DNA of 56,729 nt from Myxacorys almedinensis A (GCF_010091945.1 NZ_WVIE01000030.1:1-56729); one strand, 5' to 3'. Shown: positions 48,501-56,729, counted from the stretch's first letter. A program made the numbers and translations. The notes: generated by a model from the sequence alone, not told the origin.

Positions 48501-48667
48501 GCCGCTCCGCCTTTTACAGAGTGGGCTGCCCGAAACACCTCATTCACCATTTCTGGATCGTCAATGGTGCTTTGCAGATTCAACAAACCCTGCTCAATGG
48601 TATTGAGGTGGTCTTTTGCCTCCTCAATGAAGTAACCCATGATTCGCTGCTGTTGTTCCGGCTGCAT
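42545..48667 (-). CDS. hmpE: CheA-like hybrid histidine kinase of the Hmp/Pil system, with very long acidic linker
   Basis: Kinase of 2040 residues that relays signals to the type IV pilus motility regulators. An N-terminal Hpt has His49 in AAHSVKGGAAML. A second helical segment runs to about 270. An acidic Asp/Ser/Leu-rich segment then spans about 285-1340 with no recognised domain. After it come the dimerisation domain (from about 1392, EQTMRVPVKHLDNLSNLVGELVV), a CheA-type HATPase with HLVNNAISHGIE, a CheW-like domain and a C-terminal receiver with CDIEMPRMDG. The equivalent genes are pilL in Synechocystis and hmpE in Nostoc. The linker makes the protein much longer than typical CheA proteins. 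AAGGGAC before the ATG is the ribosome binding site. Last gene of the operon. Confidence 0.92.
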   Translation of the reverse strand: MQPEQQQRIMGYFIEEAKDHLNTIEQGLLNLQSTIDDPEMVNEVFRAAHSVKGGAAMLGLSSIQKTAHRLEDYFKLLKETPGVKLDQNLETLLLQIFDTLQALLEQLQTPAGLTEETAHATMAEAQPVFEELDHYFALLESQAATAEQSEQFDAGTIVQAETPLADHALVLIFQNDISTQLREMLQLFRQAEVVSDGRDRLQDQCQGLKDLGEAFGLTQWSHLLEVARQAIAHPDNSYRVLAPIVIKEIKQAQNLVLMGRAAAIAPSAELQALAPATNTLAADADLADFFTIADGVETADELDFSSFDLSDVKAADELDFSSFDLSNAESSDFDLGELGELDLVTTASSNVVEPTDLDLEGLFDLPDLASITVEEVNRSLSNASEQSGSTLSDLGGSDRNGPEMGMAELNSLADLFEGEVPDLGSTWQQEEVIRAAAVSKGDSSNGFNQDSNDFADLLFDSPSASETVSSNSDEDLTSLFGDDLLEAFDDAERVSDRFEIPDLLADEISGADDELLVDLSGNSDASTIGVSTDLEDLGTLELDTTQSSDELGFDRLAAEAGDPTSSLVDLGELFAGLDGSDLSFDSAGSGLLDDQSSEESLDEFSLTSLFDPASAEAETLLGDEDSLDPFNNSFASLEEGDLSLFENSDVDSLLEEIDLSEPAIAPTVEDGFADIASLHDPWDSDQSTSPSTVEELDVEELELPIFSETVEDQNLDLLRELTADLEPTQLSETDSEQFDTLALPQVDLEVTPSEALDSLLVETAATDEINLSLDDFSESSDSLFADELGLLDGLLETDSDLSFDASEISFDEQPLETTPQGEAADKVVALIPGLEGLEDDLLSLEMLNLAGLEARSQEFFSENSLGSELDVEDLEGLSDNFSETVDSESLDNLLNESTTVDPMQLELDSLAAQSATVDLDEILKTESSLDAEFDGITNVTAPLDALPTDSFDLPESEIAGLQQITAEPEIATLSDELDSNELDFFEIEPLASDREELTDLLGLGVADAEEGLNLDESLLFEEQPTSSEELSLEDDFLTSLTAETTDVSEEVGIFEDAPSLELEDLNLTLDLSEASILLGAQDELSNGFDLESLEETAFDGAVDSNASLSFESLAFEGLNFEGLDFAEEPSLTLATDDLNTRDLDLLGFESEEASTDFASTDLGLDGLNVDAGNDDSNLDSSGLGSERLEPSEDDTHGLDELDGLLDNIFADENVELEHDLYLENGIAGSGAIAASSFEPLHQEPLPSSSDEMELDDLDDLDSLLEDDPFEMASSSANDLDDNDFNDLDQVLDAADALAQFDNLDALLDSSPPSSFTAEDDFADLESLLSDAPDVFGTPQPRAASSSETDAEFDDLEKMLEDTNKTMGGSPGSKGRTASSSSGRRTSRPAKGFSEQTMRVPVKHLDNLSNLVGELVVNRNSLEQDQERMRQSLDNLLYQVQQLSDVGQRMQDLYERSLLESSLLASRQHHRTPFGSPERHRVDTSPTGVEYDPLEMDRFTGFHSLSQEMIELIVRVRESASDIEFIVDETDQVTRMFRQVTTQLQEGLTRSRMVPFAQAADRLPRAVRDIAMKCGRQAELVIDGRDTLIDKMILEHLYDPLTHLVNNAISHGIESPEIRQRAGKSPTGQITIRAFHQGNQTVLSVSDDGAGIDIERVRIKAVEKGLITSAEAQSLSRLDIYDLLFHPGFSTKDQADDFSGRGVGMDVVRTSLSEIRGAINTDSVQGKGTTFTIRLPLTLSISKALCCISDRARIAFPMDGVEDMLDVPKERLQINAEGQPAIAWRDIVLPVHPLNELLAYSRHLSRGTVYGGGQDDDMVSIVVLRSAGNYLALQVDQVLGEQEIVIKQLEGPIPKPVGVAGATVLGDGRIMPIADVLELIDLSMGRIRRDVGSMWEQGVAQGIAETVTAKTEPMVLIVDDSITVRELLSMTFNKVGYRVEQARDGQEAWEKLRSGLPCDIVFCDIEMPRMDGLELLSRIQKDPNLSNLPIAMLTSRGADRHRQMAASLGASGYFTKPYLEEALLDAAQRMLKGEVLLSSNS
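47695..47774. repeat. 48-bp-period duplication inside the hmpE linker
   Basis: A 32-bp sequence starting AGGTCAAAGCTACTGAAATC occurs exactly at 47695-47726 and 47743-47774. In the protein this is a 16-residue repeat with the core ADELDFSSFDLS. It shows that the acidic linker grew at least partly by in-frame duplication. Confidence 0.75.
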
Positions 48668-48888
48668 CGCAATGTCCCTTTCGTTAGATTGAGTGGTCTC
48701 CGTCGAGCCAACTCCGGAGCGATACGGAGTCTGGTGTTTGAGAAGATGGATGATCTTCCCTGGAGGTTCAATCGCTGGGCTAGATCATCACGTTGGTTAG
48801 AATCGCCGTTTTGTGAGACGGTAAGATTCTAAGTAGTTGGCTTTACTGTAGCCGACGAATCCTAGATGGACACATAAATTCTTCCCAT

Positions 48889-51567
48889 CTAGGGTTGTTT
48901 CCGTTCGATTGTCTCTACCCGGAACCGCTCTACTGAGGTCAGTAGGTCGCGAGCAACACCGACCAGACCTTGCAAAGAGCCTGATACCCGTTGTGCTTCT
49001 TGAGACGTTTCTTGGGCCGTCAACTCTACCGATTGCATCACCTGAGACACGGCTCGTGACGTTTCGGTTTGTTCTACCGTATCGGCGGTAATCGAGCGCA
49101 CCAGCGTATCAATGACGCTAGAGACTTGAATGATATCTTCTAGCGATCGCTTGGCTTGTTCTGCTAGTCGAGTTCCCTCAATCACCTGCTGAGTTCCTTC
49201 TTCCATCGCGGTCATCACAGAACCAGTTTCCCCCTGAATTTGTAGCACGATTTGCTCAATTTCTTTCGAGGCTTTTGCAGCGCGGTCAGCTAGCTGGCGC
49301 ACTTCATCGGCTACGATCGCAAATCCTCGTCCTGCTTCTCCTGCCCGCGCCGCCTCAATACTGGCATTTAGCGCCAACAGATTCGTCCGGGAAGCAATTT
49401 GCGAAATTAACGCCACAATCTTAGAAATTTCTTGAGAAGACTCTGCCAAACGTTTCACCTTGCGGGTCGTTTCAGCTACCGTCTCACGAATTTCTAAAAT
49501 ACCAGCCACCGTGCGTTCTACGGCTTCCCCGCCCTTGAGAGCGGTCGATGACGCTGTCCGTGCAACTTCTTCAGCCTCACGAGCGCTTTCCGCTACCCGT
49601 TGGATCGAGTCTGTCATCACTTGCACAGAATTCAGGGTCACTGCAAGTTCTTCAGCCTGTCGTAATGCATCCGAGGACAAACTACGTGCAAAGGTTTCGT
49701 TTTCCGTCGAACTCTTACTCACCTGTCGGGCAGCTTGCTTCACCTGTTGCACAATTTCACGCAGGTTTTGAATTGTCAAGTTAAACGAGTCTGCCACTGC
49801 ACCGAGGACATCGGCAGTCACCTCTGCCTGAACCGTTAAATCGCCTCGTGCCGCGCCTTCTACGTCATCTAGCAGGCGAATTACCTGGCGCTGCAAGTCT
49901 TCTTTTGCTTGTTCTTGCTCTTCTGCCTTGCGCTGGGCCTCGCTTGTCGTGGTTAAAATAACCCGGGACATTTGGTTAAATTCAGCCGCAAGTTCGCCCA
50001 GTTCATCTTCTGCATAAACCGTTGCCCGAGCACTCAGATTTCCTTGGCAAACCGATTCAAACTGGCTCTTGAGATCATTGGTCGATCGCTTCATTTGTCG
50101 AGCGGTCAACTGCCCAACTGCTAAAGCAGTACCACCACCACATACTCCACCTGCCAATGCCATCAAGATTCCAGTGGTTCGGAGTTGAGAAACAACCGCC
50201 GTATTGTTTTGCTGGGCAGCAGAATTTGCAGAGACAAAGCTTACAGCGGCAACTGCAACAGCTGAAACAATTCCTGATGCCAGGGCTGTAATCACCTGCT
50301 TAGAGGCAAACGAGGCATTTTCCAGGGGAGCTAGCCAACCTTGCTCTACAGTGGGAGTCGGTTCACTTGGCTGAGTTTCTAGCTGAGTAAAGCTAGGAAT
50401 TTGCTCGGTAGAACCTGCAATATTAAACAGTTCATCTTCTCGAATAGTGGAAGAACGCCCATTCTCCCCAAAGTCAATGTTCGCTCCCTCCATTGGGGTT
50501 TCGATGCTGCTAGAAAAGCCAAACCCGCTCCCTACAGAAGGGCTGGTGAAGCCAGCCGAATCTTCGGACAGATCAAAGTCAGATAAGTTACCCAAGTCGT
50601 CAAAATCATCAAAGTCGTCTAAAAAGTCGGCACTGCTTTGATTGCCGGCTGCGGGGGGCGCAGGAGTGCCGCCATTGCTGCTGCCTGATCCCGTGTAGAG
50701 AGAGTCTAGACTCTGTTCGGCAGCGGAGGCATCAAACCCGAGATCGGTAGATTCGTCATAAAAGTTAGGACTTCCCATAAACAGGGTGTCTTCCCCCATT
50801 GTGCGGGGATCGAAGTCCATCATCCGATTGCTTGCAGCACCGCCCACTGAGGGGGAACTACTTGATGGCTCTGCCTGAGGCATAAACGATTGGAAGTCGG
50901 CGCGATCGTCTTCCTCTTCAACCGCGAAAATGCTATCGAACTCCTCTAAAACGGTTGACGTTCCACCGCCAGTATGGTCGGCATAATGAGAATCGCCCTC
51001 AAGAGAGAGATGGTTTGCATTGGGCTTAGGGCTATGAGCAGAGGTACTTGCTGAAAACGGGTTATCTCCGTCAGATTCTTCTGGCGGAGTGCTTTGATTG
51101 GCAACCGGATCAGCAAACGGAGATTCACTAAATGAAGCTGCTCCCTCTGCATCAAAGGGAATATCGTCTAGCGCATAGTCTTCGGTGAGAAACTCAGACG
51201 GTGCAGCATCGTTAGGCAATGCTGCAAACTGATCGAAGGCGTTGTGATCGGTCTCTAAATCAGTGTTTGCAAAATTATCTGCCAAAGCCCCCGCAAATTG
51301 ACCTGCATAGGCTAAACCGCTATTGGCATAATCGACAAACTCCGGATCAGACGTAAGATGTAGCACCGATTGGTACTGCTCTTGAGCTACGTCATATTGC
51401 TGGAGACCATAGCAGTAGATATGACCGCACAATAGCCGAGCGCTTGGTTCTTGGGGATGATCGTTGACCAAGCGATCGACAAGTTCAGCAGCCTCTTGAT
51501 ACTTGCCCTGCATGTAGGCGCGTTCTGCCTGTTGATACTCTTGGGCAAATTCAGTCCCTCTTGCCAT
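48889..51567 (-). CDS. hmpD: Methyl-accepting chemotaxis-like protein of the Hmp/Pil system
   Basis: MCP of 892 residues, equivalent to PilJ or HmpD. An N-terminal TPR-like segment ([23 protein letters not shown]) is followed by an acidic low-complexity region to about 400. Two membrane segments near 425-447 and 463-485 follow, separated by only about 15 residues, so there is no periplasmic sensor domain. Then come two HAMP-like regions (about 487-620) and the MCP signalling domain with the hairpin tip [20 protein letters not shown]. Input is therefore likely cytoplasmic. A strong AGGAGG precedes the ATG. It passes signals to the HmpE kinase through HmpC. Confidence 0.92.
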   Translation of the reverse strand: MARGTEFAQEYQQAERAYMQGKYQEAAELVDRLVNDHPQEPSARLLCGHIYCYGLQQYDVAQEQYQSVLHLTSDPEFVDYANSGLAYAGQFAGALADNFANTDLETDHNAFDQFAALPNDAAPSEFLTEDYALDDIPFDAEGAASFSESPFADPVANQSTPPEESDGDNPFSASTSAHSPKPNANHLSLEGDSHYADHTGGGTSTVLEEFDSIFAVEEEDDRADFQSFMPQAEPSSSSPSVGGAASNRMMDFDPRTMGEDTLFMGSPNFYDESTDLGFDASAAEQSLDSLYTGSGSSNGGTPAPPAAGNQSSADFLDDFDDFDDLGNLSDFDLSEDSAGFTSPSVGSGFGFSSSIETPMEGANIDFGENGRSSTIREDELFNIAGSTEQIPSFTQLETQPSEPTPTVEQGWLAPLENASFASKQVITALASGIVSAVAVAAVSFVSANSAAQQNNTAVVSQLRTTGILMALAGGVCGGGTALAVGQLTARQMKRSTNDLKSQFESVCQGNLSARATVYAEDELGELAAEFNQMSRVILTTTSEAQRKAEEQEQAKEDLQRQVIRLLDDVEGAARGDLTVQAEVTADVLGAVADSFNLTIQNLREIVQQVKQAARQVSKSSTENETFARSLSSDALRQAEELAVTLNSVQVMTDSIQRVAESAREAEEVARTASSTALKGGEAVERTVAGILEIRETVAETTRKVKRLAESSQEISKIVALISQIASRTNLLALNASIEAARAGEAGRGFAIVADEVRQLADRAAKASKEIEQIVLQIQGETGSVMTAMEEGTQQVIEGTRLAEQAKRSLEDIIQVSSVIDTLVRSITADTVEQTETSRAVSQVMQSVELTAQETSQEAQRVSGSLQGLVGVARDLLTSVERFRVETIERKQP

Positions 51568-51894
51568 GTGGCTCCTCCTGCGTGTACGCCGTTGTGCTAA
51601 AAGCTCTGCTGCAAAGATTTGGTAAATTGCAGAGCAACTTTGGAAAAAATTGGGCAGTGGGTGTAAAGTGAGAATAATACATTTGATAAGAATCAGCGAT
51701 CGCTACGCTCATCAAAGCACTCATCAAAACATAAATTGTTGACTTAGGCAGTCGGAAGTAGATAGCTAACCCTGGGTTAAAAAAAGATTTTTCTTCCCCC
51801 CACACATCTATCTTTACAAAAGCATTCCCAGGTTTCTGAAGAAAGCGATGATTAGACTCGATTCTACAGAGATTTTTCGGGTTTAGAGCAATCT
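51568..51894. other. Gap between hmpC and hmpD, no supported gene
   Basis: About 325 bases. A minus-strand frame across it (51551-51907) overlaps both neighbours and has no family features, so I do not annotate it. The region is AT-rich and could hold an internal promoter for hmpD-hmpE. Confidence 0.35.
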
Positions 51895-52428
51895 TCATGC
51901 TGCCCACCGCGCTGATCGCAAAATAGAAACCTGATCTAGCAGTCGCAAAAGCTGTTGACTAGCTTCATCCATCACCCACTCTCCTCTGAGAAAAGGCGAA
52001 ACGCTGTCAGGAACGGCTGTCGGCATTTGAACATTTTCGATATCGAGCCAATCCATCCCGACAATGCGATCGACCGCGAGACCAAGCATAATATCTTGAT
52101 CTTCGATCGCAATGACAGAAATCTCAGGCTTATCAGTATTCAGCGGAACAACATCACCCAGAAATTGCCCCAAATCTGCGACCCACACGACCCGACCTCG
52201 TACGTTTAACGTTCCGAGAAGCAGGGGTGAAACATTAGGAACGGGGGTAATGCGATCGGGGGACGGAGAAAGCACCTCTCGAATTCCGGTTGCAGGTAAG
52301 GCAAATTCGGTTCCTGAAGGCGTATAAAAGCGCAGATGCAACTCACCTTCTGGGCTTTCAAGTTCCTGAAATTCGGGTGCTTGATCCTGTCCCCGACCTG
52401 TCAAAAAATCTGGATTTCCAACCATCAC
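51895..52428 (-). CDS. hmpC: CheW-like adaptor protein of the Hmp/Pil system
   Basis: Adaptor of 177 residues that couples the MCP to the CheA kinase. The CheW fold is visible from LRFYTPSGTEFALPATGIREVL through LLLGTLNVRGRVVWVADLGQFLG and LGLAVDRIVGM. Its C-terminal extension (WVMDEASQQLLRLLDQVSIL) is normal for PilI-type proteins. It begins eight bases after hmpB, so the two are co-transcribed. Equivalent to PilI of Synechocystis. Confidence 0.9.
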   Translation of the reverse strand: MMVGNPDFLTGRGQDQAPEFQELESPEGELHLRFYTPSGTEFALPATGIREVLSPSPDRITPVPNVSPLLLGTLNVRGRVVWVADLGQFLGDVVPLNTDKPEISVIAIEDQDIMLGLAVDRIVGMDWLDIENVQMPTAVPDSVSPFLRGEWVMDEASQQLLRLLDQVSILRSARWAA

Positions 52429-52436
52429 ACCTGTTT

Positions 52437-52802
52437 CTAACCTCGCAACAACTGTTTGACTGTGCCTACGAGTTCGGTCGGCTGAAAGGGCTTTGCAATA
52501 TAGGCGTCTGCGCCTTGCTTCATGCCCCAGTAGCGATCAAACTCTTCCCCTTTTGAAGAACACATCACAACAGGCACTGCCTGAGTTTTGGGGTCTGCTT
52601 TGAGCCGACGGCACACCTCATACCCGTTCATACGAGGCATTACAATGTCCAGCACCACTAAGTCGGGACAGGCCTCTTGAATGTGTTCCAACGCTTCGAC
52701 CCCATCAGTTGCGACGGTCACCGTTAATCCACTGCCCTTGAGCAGATCCGTAATCATTTCCCGTTGCGTGACGCTGTCTTCCACGACCAGAACTGTACTC
52801 AT
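52437..52802 (-). CDS. hmpB: CheY-like response regulator of the Hmp/Pil system
   Basis: Single-domain receiver of 121 residues. Phospho-acceptor Asp52 in VVLDIVMPRMNGYEVC, the acidic residues Glu8/Asp9, Ser79/Ser80-type switch (CSSKG) and Lys in IAKPFQPTEL are all in place, so phosphorylation should occur normally. Equivalent to PilH of Synechocystis and HmpB of Nostoc. It sits between the PatA-like hmpA (137 bases upstream) and hmpC. Confidence 0.9.
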   Translation of the reverse strand: MSTVLVVEDSVTQREMITDLLKGSGLTVTVATDGVEALEHIQEACPDLVVLDIVMPRMNGYEVCRRLKADPKTQAVPVVMCSSKGEEFDRYWGMKQGADAYIAKPFQPTELVGTVKQLLRG

Positions 52803-52939
52803 AACCCCTTACCTGCTTGCTGGCTGAACCGATGCCGGGAGAAATTGACCCTAGTAACCCAAACGTCGCAATTCTAAAGTACCCTTGAATCTTTAATTAA
52901 TCTGACATTCACGCAGAACAACTTTGCCATCTCAACTAT

Positions 52940-54193
52940 TTACGTAATATTTAAATTGAGTTCCCCTAAAGCAGAAATAGTCTGACGATTGGGGTCAGAG
53001 CGATTGGGTTGCCCTTGACCAACATAGTTTTCTACCAACATTAAAAGCTCGCTCTCCCCAAATGGTTTTGTTAAATAGTCTGTTGCGCCCACCATACGGG
53101 CCTTGACCCGATCGATAAAGCCATCTTTACCCGTCAGCATGACAATTGGTATTTGTCGAAACGCGGTAGACTGGTGCAACATCCCACAGAGTTCGTATCC
53201 ATCTAATTCAGGCATAGTGATATCACACAAAATTAGATCGGGCTTGAGTTGAAATACGCGACTCAAGGCTTTAAGTGGGTCGTCAATCGTACTGACCTCG
53301 TAGCCGTGTCGATCGAGAATATACTCAACTGCCTTGCGGACGGTTGCTCCATCGTCGATACACACAATTCGGGGAACTCTGGCAGTCTGCCACGCTCGGA
53401 AAGGAGGGCGGCTGGGTGGAGATTCCTCGGATAAATGATGTGTTAGGTGCAACCATCCTCGTTGTACATATGGATAGATTGCCCTAGCAACAGTTAAAAT
53501 ATCGCGATTTAAGTAACGCGCAATTCTACGGAGAGAGGTCTGACCATCGGCATAGCGATCTAGGGTTTGAAAGCTGGATTTAGGTAACCCTTCTTGTAAG
53601 GAAGCCGCGTTAGCAATCACCGGACATTGATTTGGAGATTGGATATGAGGTTGTAACTGCTTCCATTCCTGCACTTGCTTGATGATTCTTGTGACTAGAG
53701 GCGCAATCTCTAGGGTGGTCAGTTGAGGGGTCAACGGCGTACCTAGCTCGAACACAAACGAGCCTTGGTGAAGACTCAGTAAGTCAAACAGGGTCTCATG
53801 AACCATGTTTTGGAGAATGCTGCGTCCTTGAGCAGGGGTAAGGAGATGGTTTTCTAGGAGCGACCACAGGTAGCCGTATTCGGGGGTGTTGAACGTTGCG
53901 ATCGCAGACGCAGAAGTACGATCCAGCGCTGTTTCTGTCTTATAGCGTCGCAAATAGTCTTTAAGGCGCAACAAGTCGCTTTCTGTCTCGCCAGCGTAAA
54001 CAATTTGCCCATTCAAAAAAAAGACAAACCATGAAGGAGACGATCGCGGCAATCGAAGTTCAGAAGACATCAATCCACCAAAACCGGAACTACTTGTCGG
54101 GTACGCCTGCACAAATAGTTCACCTGTGCGCTGACCAAGTTCGATCAGTTGTAGGATGCTGCGAATATCGATTTCACTCAACTGTCCCTGCAT
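52940..54193 (-). CDS. hmpA: PatA-like response regulator with DUF4388 domain
   Basis: Regulator of 417 residues. The N-terminal PATAN/DUF4388 region (QLSEIDIRSILQLIELGQRTGELFV) is followed by a helical middle, a winged-helix-like part (SLRRIARYLNRDILTVARAIYP), and a C-terminal receiver with Asp324 in LCDITMPELDGYELC. The set DUF4388-REC, CheY, CheW, MCP, CheA in this order is the Pil/Hmp locus known to control type IV pilus motility and phototaxis, with this gene as PilG/HmpA. First gene of the minus-strand operon. Confidence 0.9.
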   Translation of the reverse strand: MQGQLSEIDIRSILQLIELGQRTGELFVQAYPTSSSGFGGLMSSELRLPRSSPSWFVFFLNGQIVYAGETESDLLRLKDYLRRYKTETALDRTSASAIATFNTPEYGYLWSLLENHLLTPAQGRSILQNMVHETLFDLLSLHQGSFVFELGTPLTPQLTTLEIAPLVTRIIKQVQEWKQLQPHIQSPNQCPVIANAASLQEGLPKSSFQTLDRYADGQTSLRRIARYLNRDILTVARAIYPYVQRGWLHLTHHLSEESPPSRPPFRAWQTARVPRIVCIDDGATVRKAVEYILDRHGYEVSTIDDPLKALSRVFQLKPDLILCDITMPELDGYELCGMLHQSTAFRQIPIVMLTGKDGFIDRVKARMVGATDYLTKPFGESELLMLVENYVGQGQPNRSDPNRQTISALGELNLNIT

Positions 54194-54826
54194 TTAGTTC
54201 AACCATTTACCTAAAACGGGTATCTGCACTCAACACAATGTTGCCCTCAAGGGCATCAAGTCTTTCAGATTGACTGAACTGACTCAGCATGGACTTGGAC
54301 TCGGCGGATGATTATCACACCCTAAAAAACAGTGCATCACATAATTTTTCTCTCAAAATATAGATTTAGATTGTCTATGTTAATAGAGATGCCAATTGCC
54401 AAAACATTGTATCCACTAACTCGAATAAAATGACAAATCTTACTTAGATTTGCTAGCTAGCTCAGAAATTACGACTAAAAATAGTTTGCCAACGAGGATG
54501 AGCCTTGTTGCCCAATCAGCAGGCAAAGCGTGGAGTGACAAACCAGGATTAACCCACTAACTCGGAGGCTGAATGACGTGTTCAACTAAACTCAGTAAGA
54601 CCGTTGCAATGCAACAAGCTTGGGCATACTAAGAAAGAGAACGTTGCCCAACCCATTAACTGCACCTTGCAAGTCGTTGGATTGAGTTATAGCGTGTAGC
54701 TTCTGACAAAGCGTTACATCATCAAATTTTCGTTGACAGAAGTTCCAAAATACCTGAGCGAATTGAAAAAACTCGGGCAAACTACATCTCTAAGATTAAG
54801 CGTAGACACGGAAGAGGGCTATCAGT
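54194..54826. promoter_or_regulatory. Divergent hmpA/hmpF promoter region
   Basis: About 630 AT-rich bases with no supported gene. GTTGCA-A-TGCAAC (54603-54615) is a near-perfect palindrome and a candidate operator between the two divergent units. I could not place promoter boxes reliably. Short frames here lack protein features. Confidence 0.4.
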
Positions 54827-56584
54827 GTGCTGTATCTAGCAGAAGTCATCCAGAAGAAAGGCGGGATCATGGGTGGTGGCAAGAGCGAATTGAAGCTTCT
54901 TGCTTGCCAACGGACAGAGCAAAACTGGTCTGCGGTATCTGGCGACGAGTCAGTTCAGGCTGACGAAGCAAGCCGTTATGGGGCTGGAACTTTGCTGCTG
55001 GTTGACTTAACTGCAAGCAAGCAGGTGCAACGCATTCAGGAGGCGGGTCGTCCTCTGGTGAGTATTTTGCAAAATTTCTCGCGATTGCAAGAGCGATTTA
55101 AGACCCAGGAAGAAGAAATAGAGCAGTGGAAACAGTCGCTAACTTATCAAAGCCAGGAATTGAACCGTCGGGAAATGGAGATGGAAGCCCGACAGGAGCA
55201 ACTTCAGCAGATAGAGGCGGATCTTGAGCAATTAGAGCAGCAGCGCCAAGAGTTTGAGGCAACGCGCCAAGAAGTGACCACACAGCAGCAGGAGATGGAG
55301 CGACAACGGCAGGAAATGCAGGGCGCTTGGGATCAGTTGCAAGGGCAGAAGCAACAGCTTGAAGAACGCCAGGCAGAGTTGTTGGGGGCTTCGGTGTTAG
55401 ATGACGAGAAAGCGCAGGTCATTCATCACCTATTAGAGCAACTTTGTCATGGGGGCACGTCGCTCGATGAAATGCACACGCATCTTCAGCAGATTTATGA
55501 TGTGCTGGGTCAGCAGCAAACGGTTTTGACGCACCATTGGCAGATGCTAGAGCAACATCAGCAGACCGCACACCAGTTGCAGGAGGAGACGGAACAGCAG
55601 GCTCAGATCTTGGAGCAGCAGTGGCAAGCGTGGCATCAGGCACAAGAAACGGTGGAGCAGACCAAATCTGAAGCGAAGTCAGAAGAATCAGTATTGCATG
55701 CCAAGCAGGAGTATGCTCAGTGCTTGAAGTTGCAACTTGAGCGCTACGGTGAGTTGCACCAAAAACTGAGCCAAGTTGCCGCAGGAGGGGTAGCCCATGA
55801 AGCGGTGCAGATTGATCTCCACGCTCTAGAGAACCTGCCTTTAGAGGAACTGCGATCGCTGATCAAAACCTTACAGAAAGAGTTTGATCAATCGTCTCAG
55901 TTTGTCCACGGGCAAGAAGAGGAACTAGACCTTAAGGAAAAAGAGCTTGAAGCCCTTAGAACTAAGATTCAGCAGGTAAGCGAGTTTGATCGCATCAGTT
56001 TAGAGGCTGAGTTGACCGATGAGCAAGATGCCTATCAGTTTTTGAATGAAACGCTAGTTGGTCAGCGCCGTAGCCTAATTGAGAAAGAAGGGATTTTGCG
56101 TCAGCACCGAGCCGTTTTAGCTCGCAAAACAGGAAAGCCTGATCCGACTGCGGTAGAGGGTGGAATTGATGTTAGCCCCGTTTTGGCAGCAATTGAGGCT
56201 CAGCGTCAGCAGCAAGCATTGGATCTGCAAACCGTGGAATCGCAAATTGATCAGCTTCGCCATGCCATTCAGCAGGCTCAAGAGTGGGTGAACCCACAGA
56301 TAGATGAACAGCAAACAAAGCGCTATGAGTTGCGGCAACTTGAAGATGCACTCAAGACTCAAAGAGCTTCCGTCGCAGACGTGGTGGCAAAAGTTGCGCT
56401 GTATCAAGAAATGCTTCAACCCCTCCAAGACGCGGTGACTGGAACGCAACAATCTCTAGATGCGATCGCAGCCCTCCTATCTTGCCACCAAAAAATAGGG
56501 GTATCTCACCAGCAGACGGTAGAGCAAATGAGACAGGTTGTGAGCGATCTAAGCCTGAATTTGCCCATGCTTAAGCAAGACTAA
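54827..56584 (+). CDS. hmpF: Pilus motility taxis protein HmpF
   Basis: Coiled-coil protein of 585 residues needed for polar assembly of type IV pili and directed movement in Nostoc and Synechocystis. The start MLYLAEVIQKKGG, followed by GGGKSELKLLACQR, is the family signature. A globular domain of about 85 residues leads into long Glu/Gln-rich coiled coils (for example EEEIEQWKQSL and QRQEMQGAWDQLQ) over most of the rest. The start codon is GTG at 54827, fixed by the conserved N-terminus. It is divergent from hmpA. A hairpin follows the stop. Confidence 0.92.
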   Translation: MLYLAEVIQKKGGIMGGGKSELKLLACQRTEQNWSAVSGDESVQADEASRYGAGTLLLVDLTASKQVQRIQEAGRPLVSILQNFSRLQERFKTQEEEIEQWKQSLTYQSQELNRREMEMEARQEQLQQIEADLEQLEQQRQEFEATRQEVTTQQQEMERQRQEMQGAWDQLQGQKQQLEERQAELLGASVLDDEKAQVIHHLLEQLCHGGTSLDEMHTHLQQIYDVLGQQQTVLTHHWQMLEQHQQTAHQLQEETEQQAQILEQQWQAWHQAQETVEQTKSEAKSEESVLHAKQEYAQCLKLQLERYGELHQKLSQVAAGGVAHEAVQIDLHALENLPLEELRSLIKTLQKEFDQSSQFVHGQEEELDLKEKELEALRTKIQQVSEFDRISLEAELTDEQDAYQFLNETLVGQRRSLIEKEGILRQHRAVLARKTGKPDPTAVEGGIDVSPVLAAIEAQRQQQALDLQTVESQIDQLRHAIQQAQEWVNPQIDEQQTKRYELRQLEDALKTQRASVADVVAKVALYQEMLQPLQDAVTGTQQSLDAIAALLSCHQKIGVSHQQTVEQMRQVVSDLSLNLPMLKQD

Positions 56585-56602
56585 CGAATGGGCGGTCACA
56601 TC

Positions 56603-56648
56603 ACAATCTCCTACGCGGTTTGCAAGCCGGAGCCGCACAGGAGATTGT
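56603..56648 (+). terminator. Hairpin after hmpF
   Basis: ACAATCTCCT (56603-56612) pairs with AGGAGATTGT (56639-56648), and an inner GCGG/CCGC stem (56615-56618, 56633-56636) continues after a two-base internal loop. A short TTTT follows three bases after. It is 19 bases past the hmpF stop. Confidence 0.55.
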
Positions 56649-56729
56649 TGGTTTTAACGTGAGTTCGACGGATTAAAAGATGGCAGGAGGGAGAGCAGGC
56701 AAGCCTTTTGGCTGCAAGTCGAGCGAGGG

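Noticed and set aside
51551-51907. Minus-strand 118-residue frame between hmpC and hmpD
   Set aside because: It overlaps both flanking genes in another frame, has no family features, and hmpD has its own strong ribosome binding site.

Overview
The window is chromosomal DNA from a cyanobacterium. The HIP1 octamer GCGATCGC is frequent in coding DNA. The gene set is also cyanobacterial: a plant-type ferredoxin, a DevB/DevC-type exporter, a PatA-like regulator and HmpF. The Hmp (Pil) chemotaxis-like locus and HmpF point to a filamentous species that glides with type IV pili. I see no tRNA, rRNA, CRISPR array or intact insertion sequence.

Layout. (1) 1-13.5 kb holds unrelated genes: a P-type cation ATPase, a very large multi-sensor hybrid histidine kinase, a secreted COG3650-like protein, a small putative DNA-binding protein, and a seven-repeat SBBP beta-propeller protein with RTX calcium-binding repeats. 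(2) About 13.7-33.4 kb is a biosynthetic gene cluster. On the minus strand, in transcription order, it has a fatty acyl-AMP ligase (FAAL), an AraC-type response regulator whose phospho-acceptor Asp is Gly, an ACP, a diiron enzyme resembling AurF/CylC, a one-module type I PKS (KS-AT-KR-ACP-thioester reductase), a GT4 glycosyltransferase, a FabZ-type dehydratase, a GMC oxidoreductase and a DUF2690 protein. Divergently on the plus strand are DevB-like and DevC-like exporter subunits and a type II thioesterase. (3) 33.8-38 kb holds two overlapping sensor kinases. (4) 38.2-42.4 kb holds ferredoxin, a GCS2-family ligase, DUF2993 and DUF2231 proteins and a small hypothetical. (5) 42.5-56.6 kb is a complete hmpABCDE (pilGHIJL-type) operon on the minus strand with hmpF divergent from it.

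How the cluster may work (inference): FAAL loads a free fatty acid on the ACP. The diiron enzyme modifies the tethered chain (halogenation or oxygenation). The PKS adds one malonyl unit and reduces the beta-keto group, FabZ may dehydrate it in trans, and the thioester reductase releases an aldehyde or alcohol. The glycosyltransferase adds a sugar, the GMC enzyme may adjust oxidation state, and DevBC exports the product. This predicts a modified fatty-alcohol glycolipid similar in logic to heterocyst glycolipids. Two short direct-repeat arrays, one upstream of the FAAL gene and one upstream of the PKS gene, are candidate operators.

A recurrent feature is perfect tandem duplication of 12-15 bp, mostly in intergenic DNA and also in-frame in one gene.
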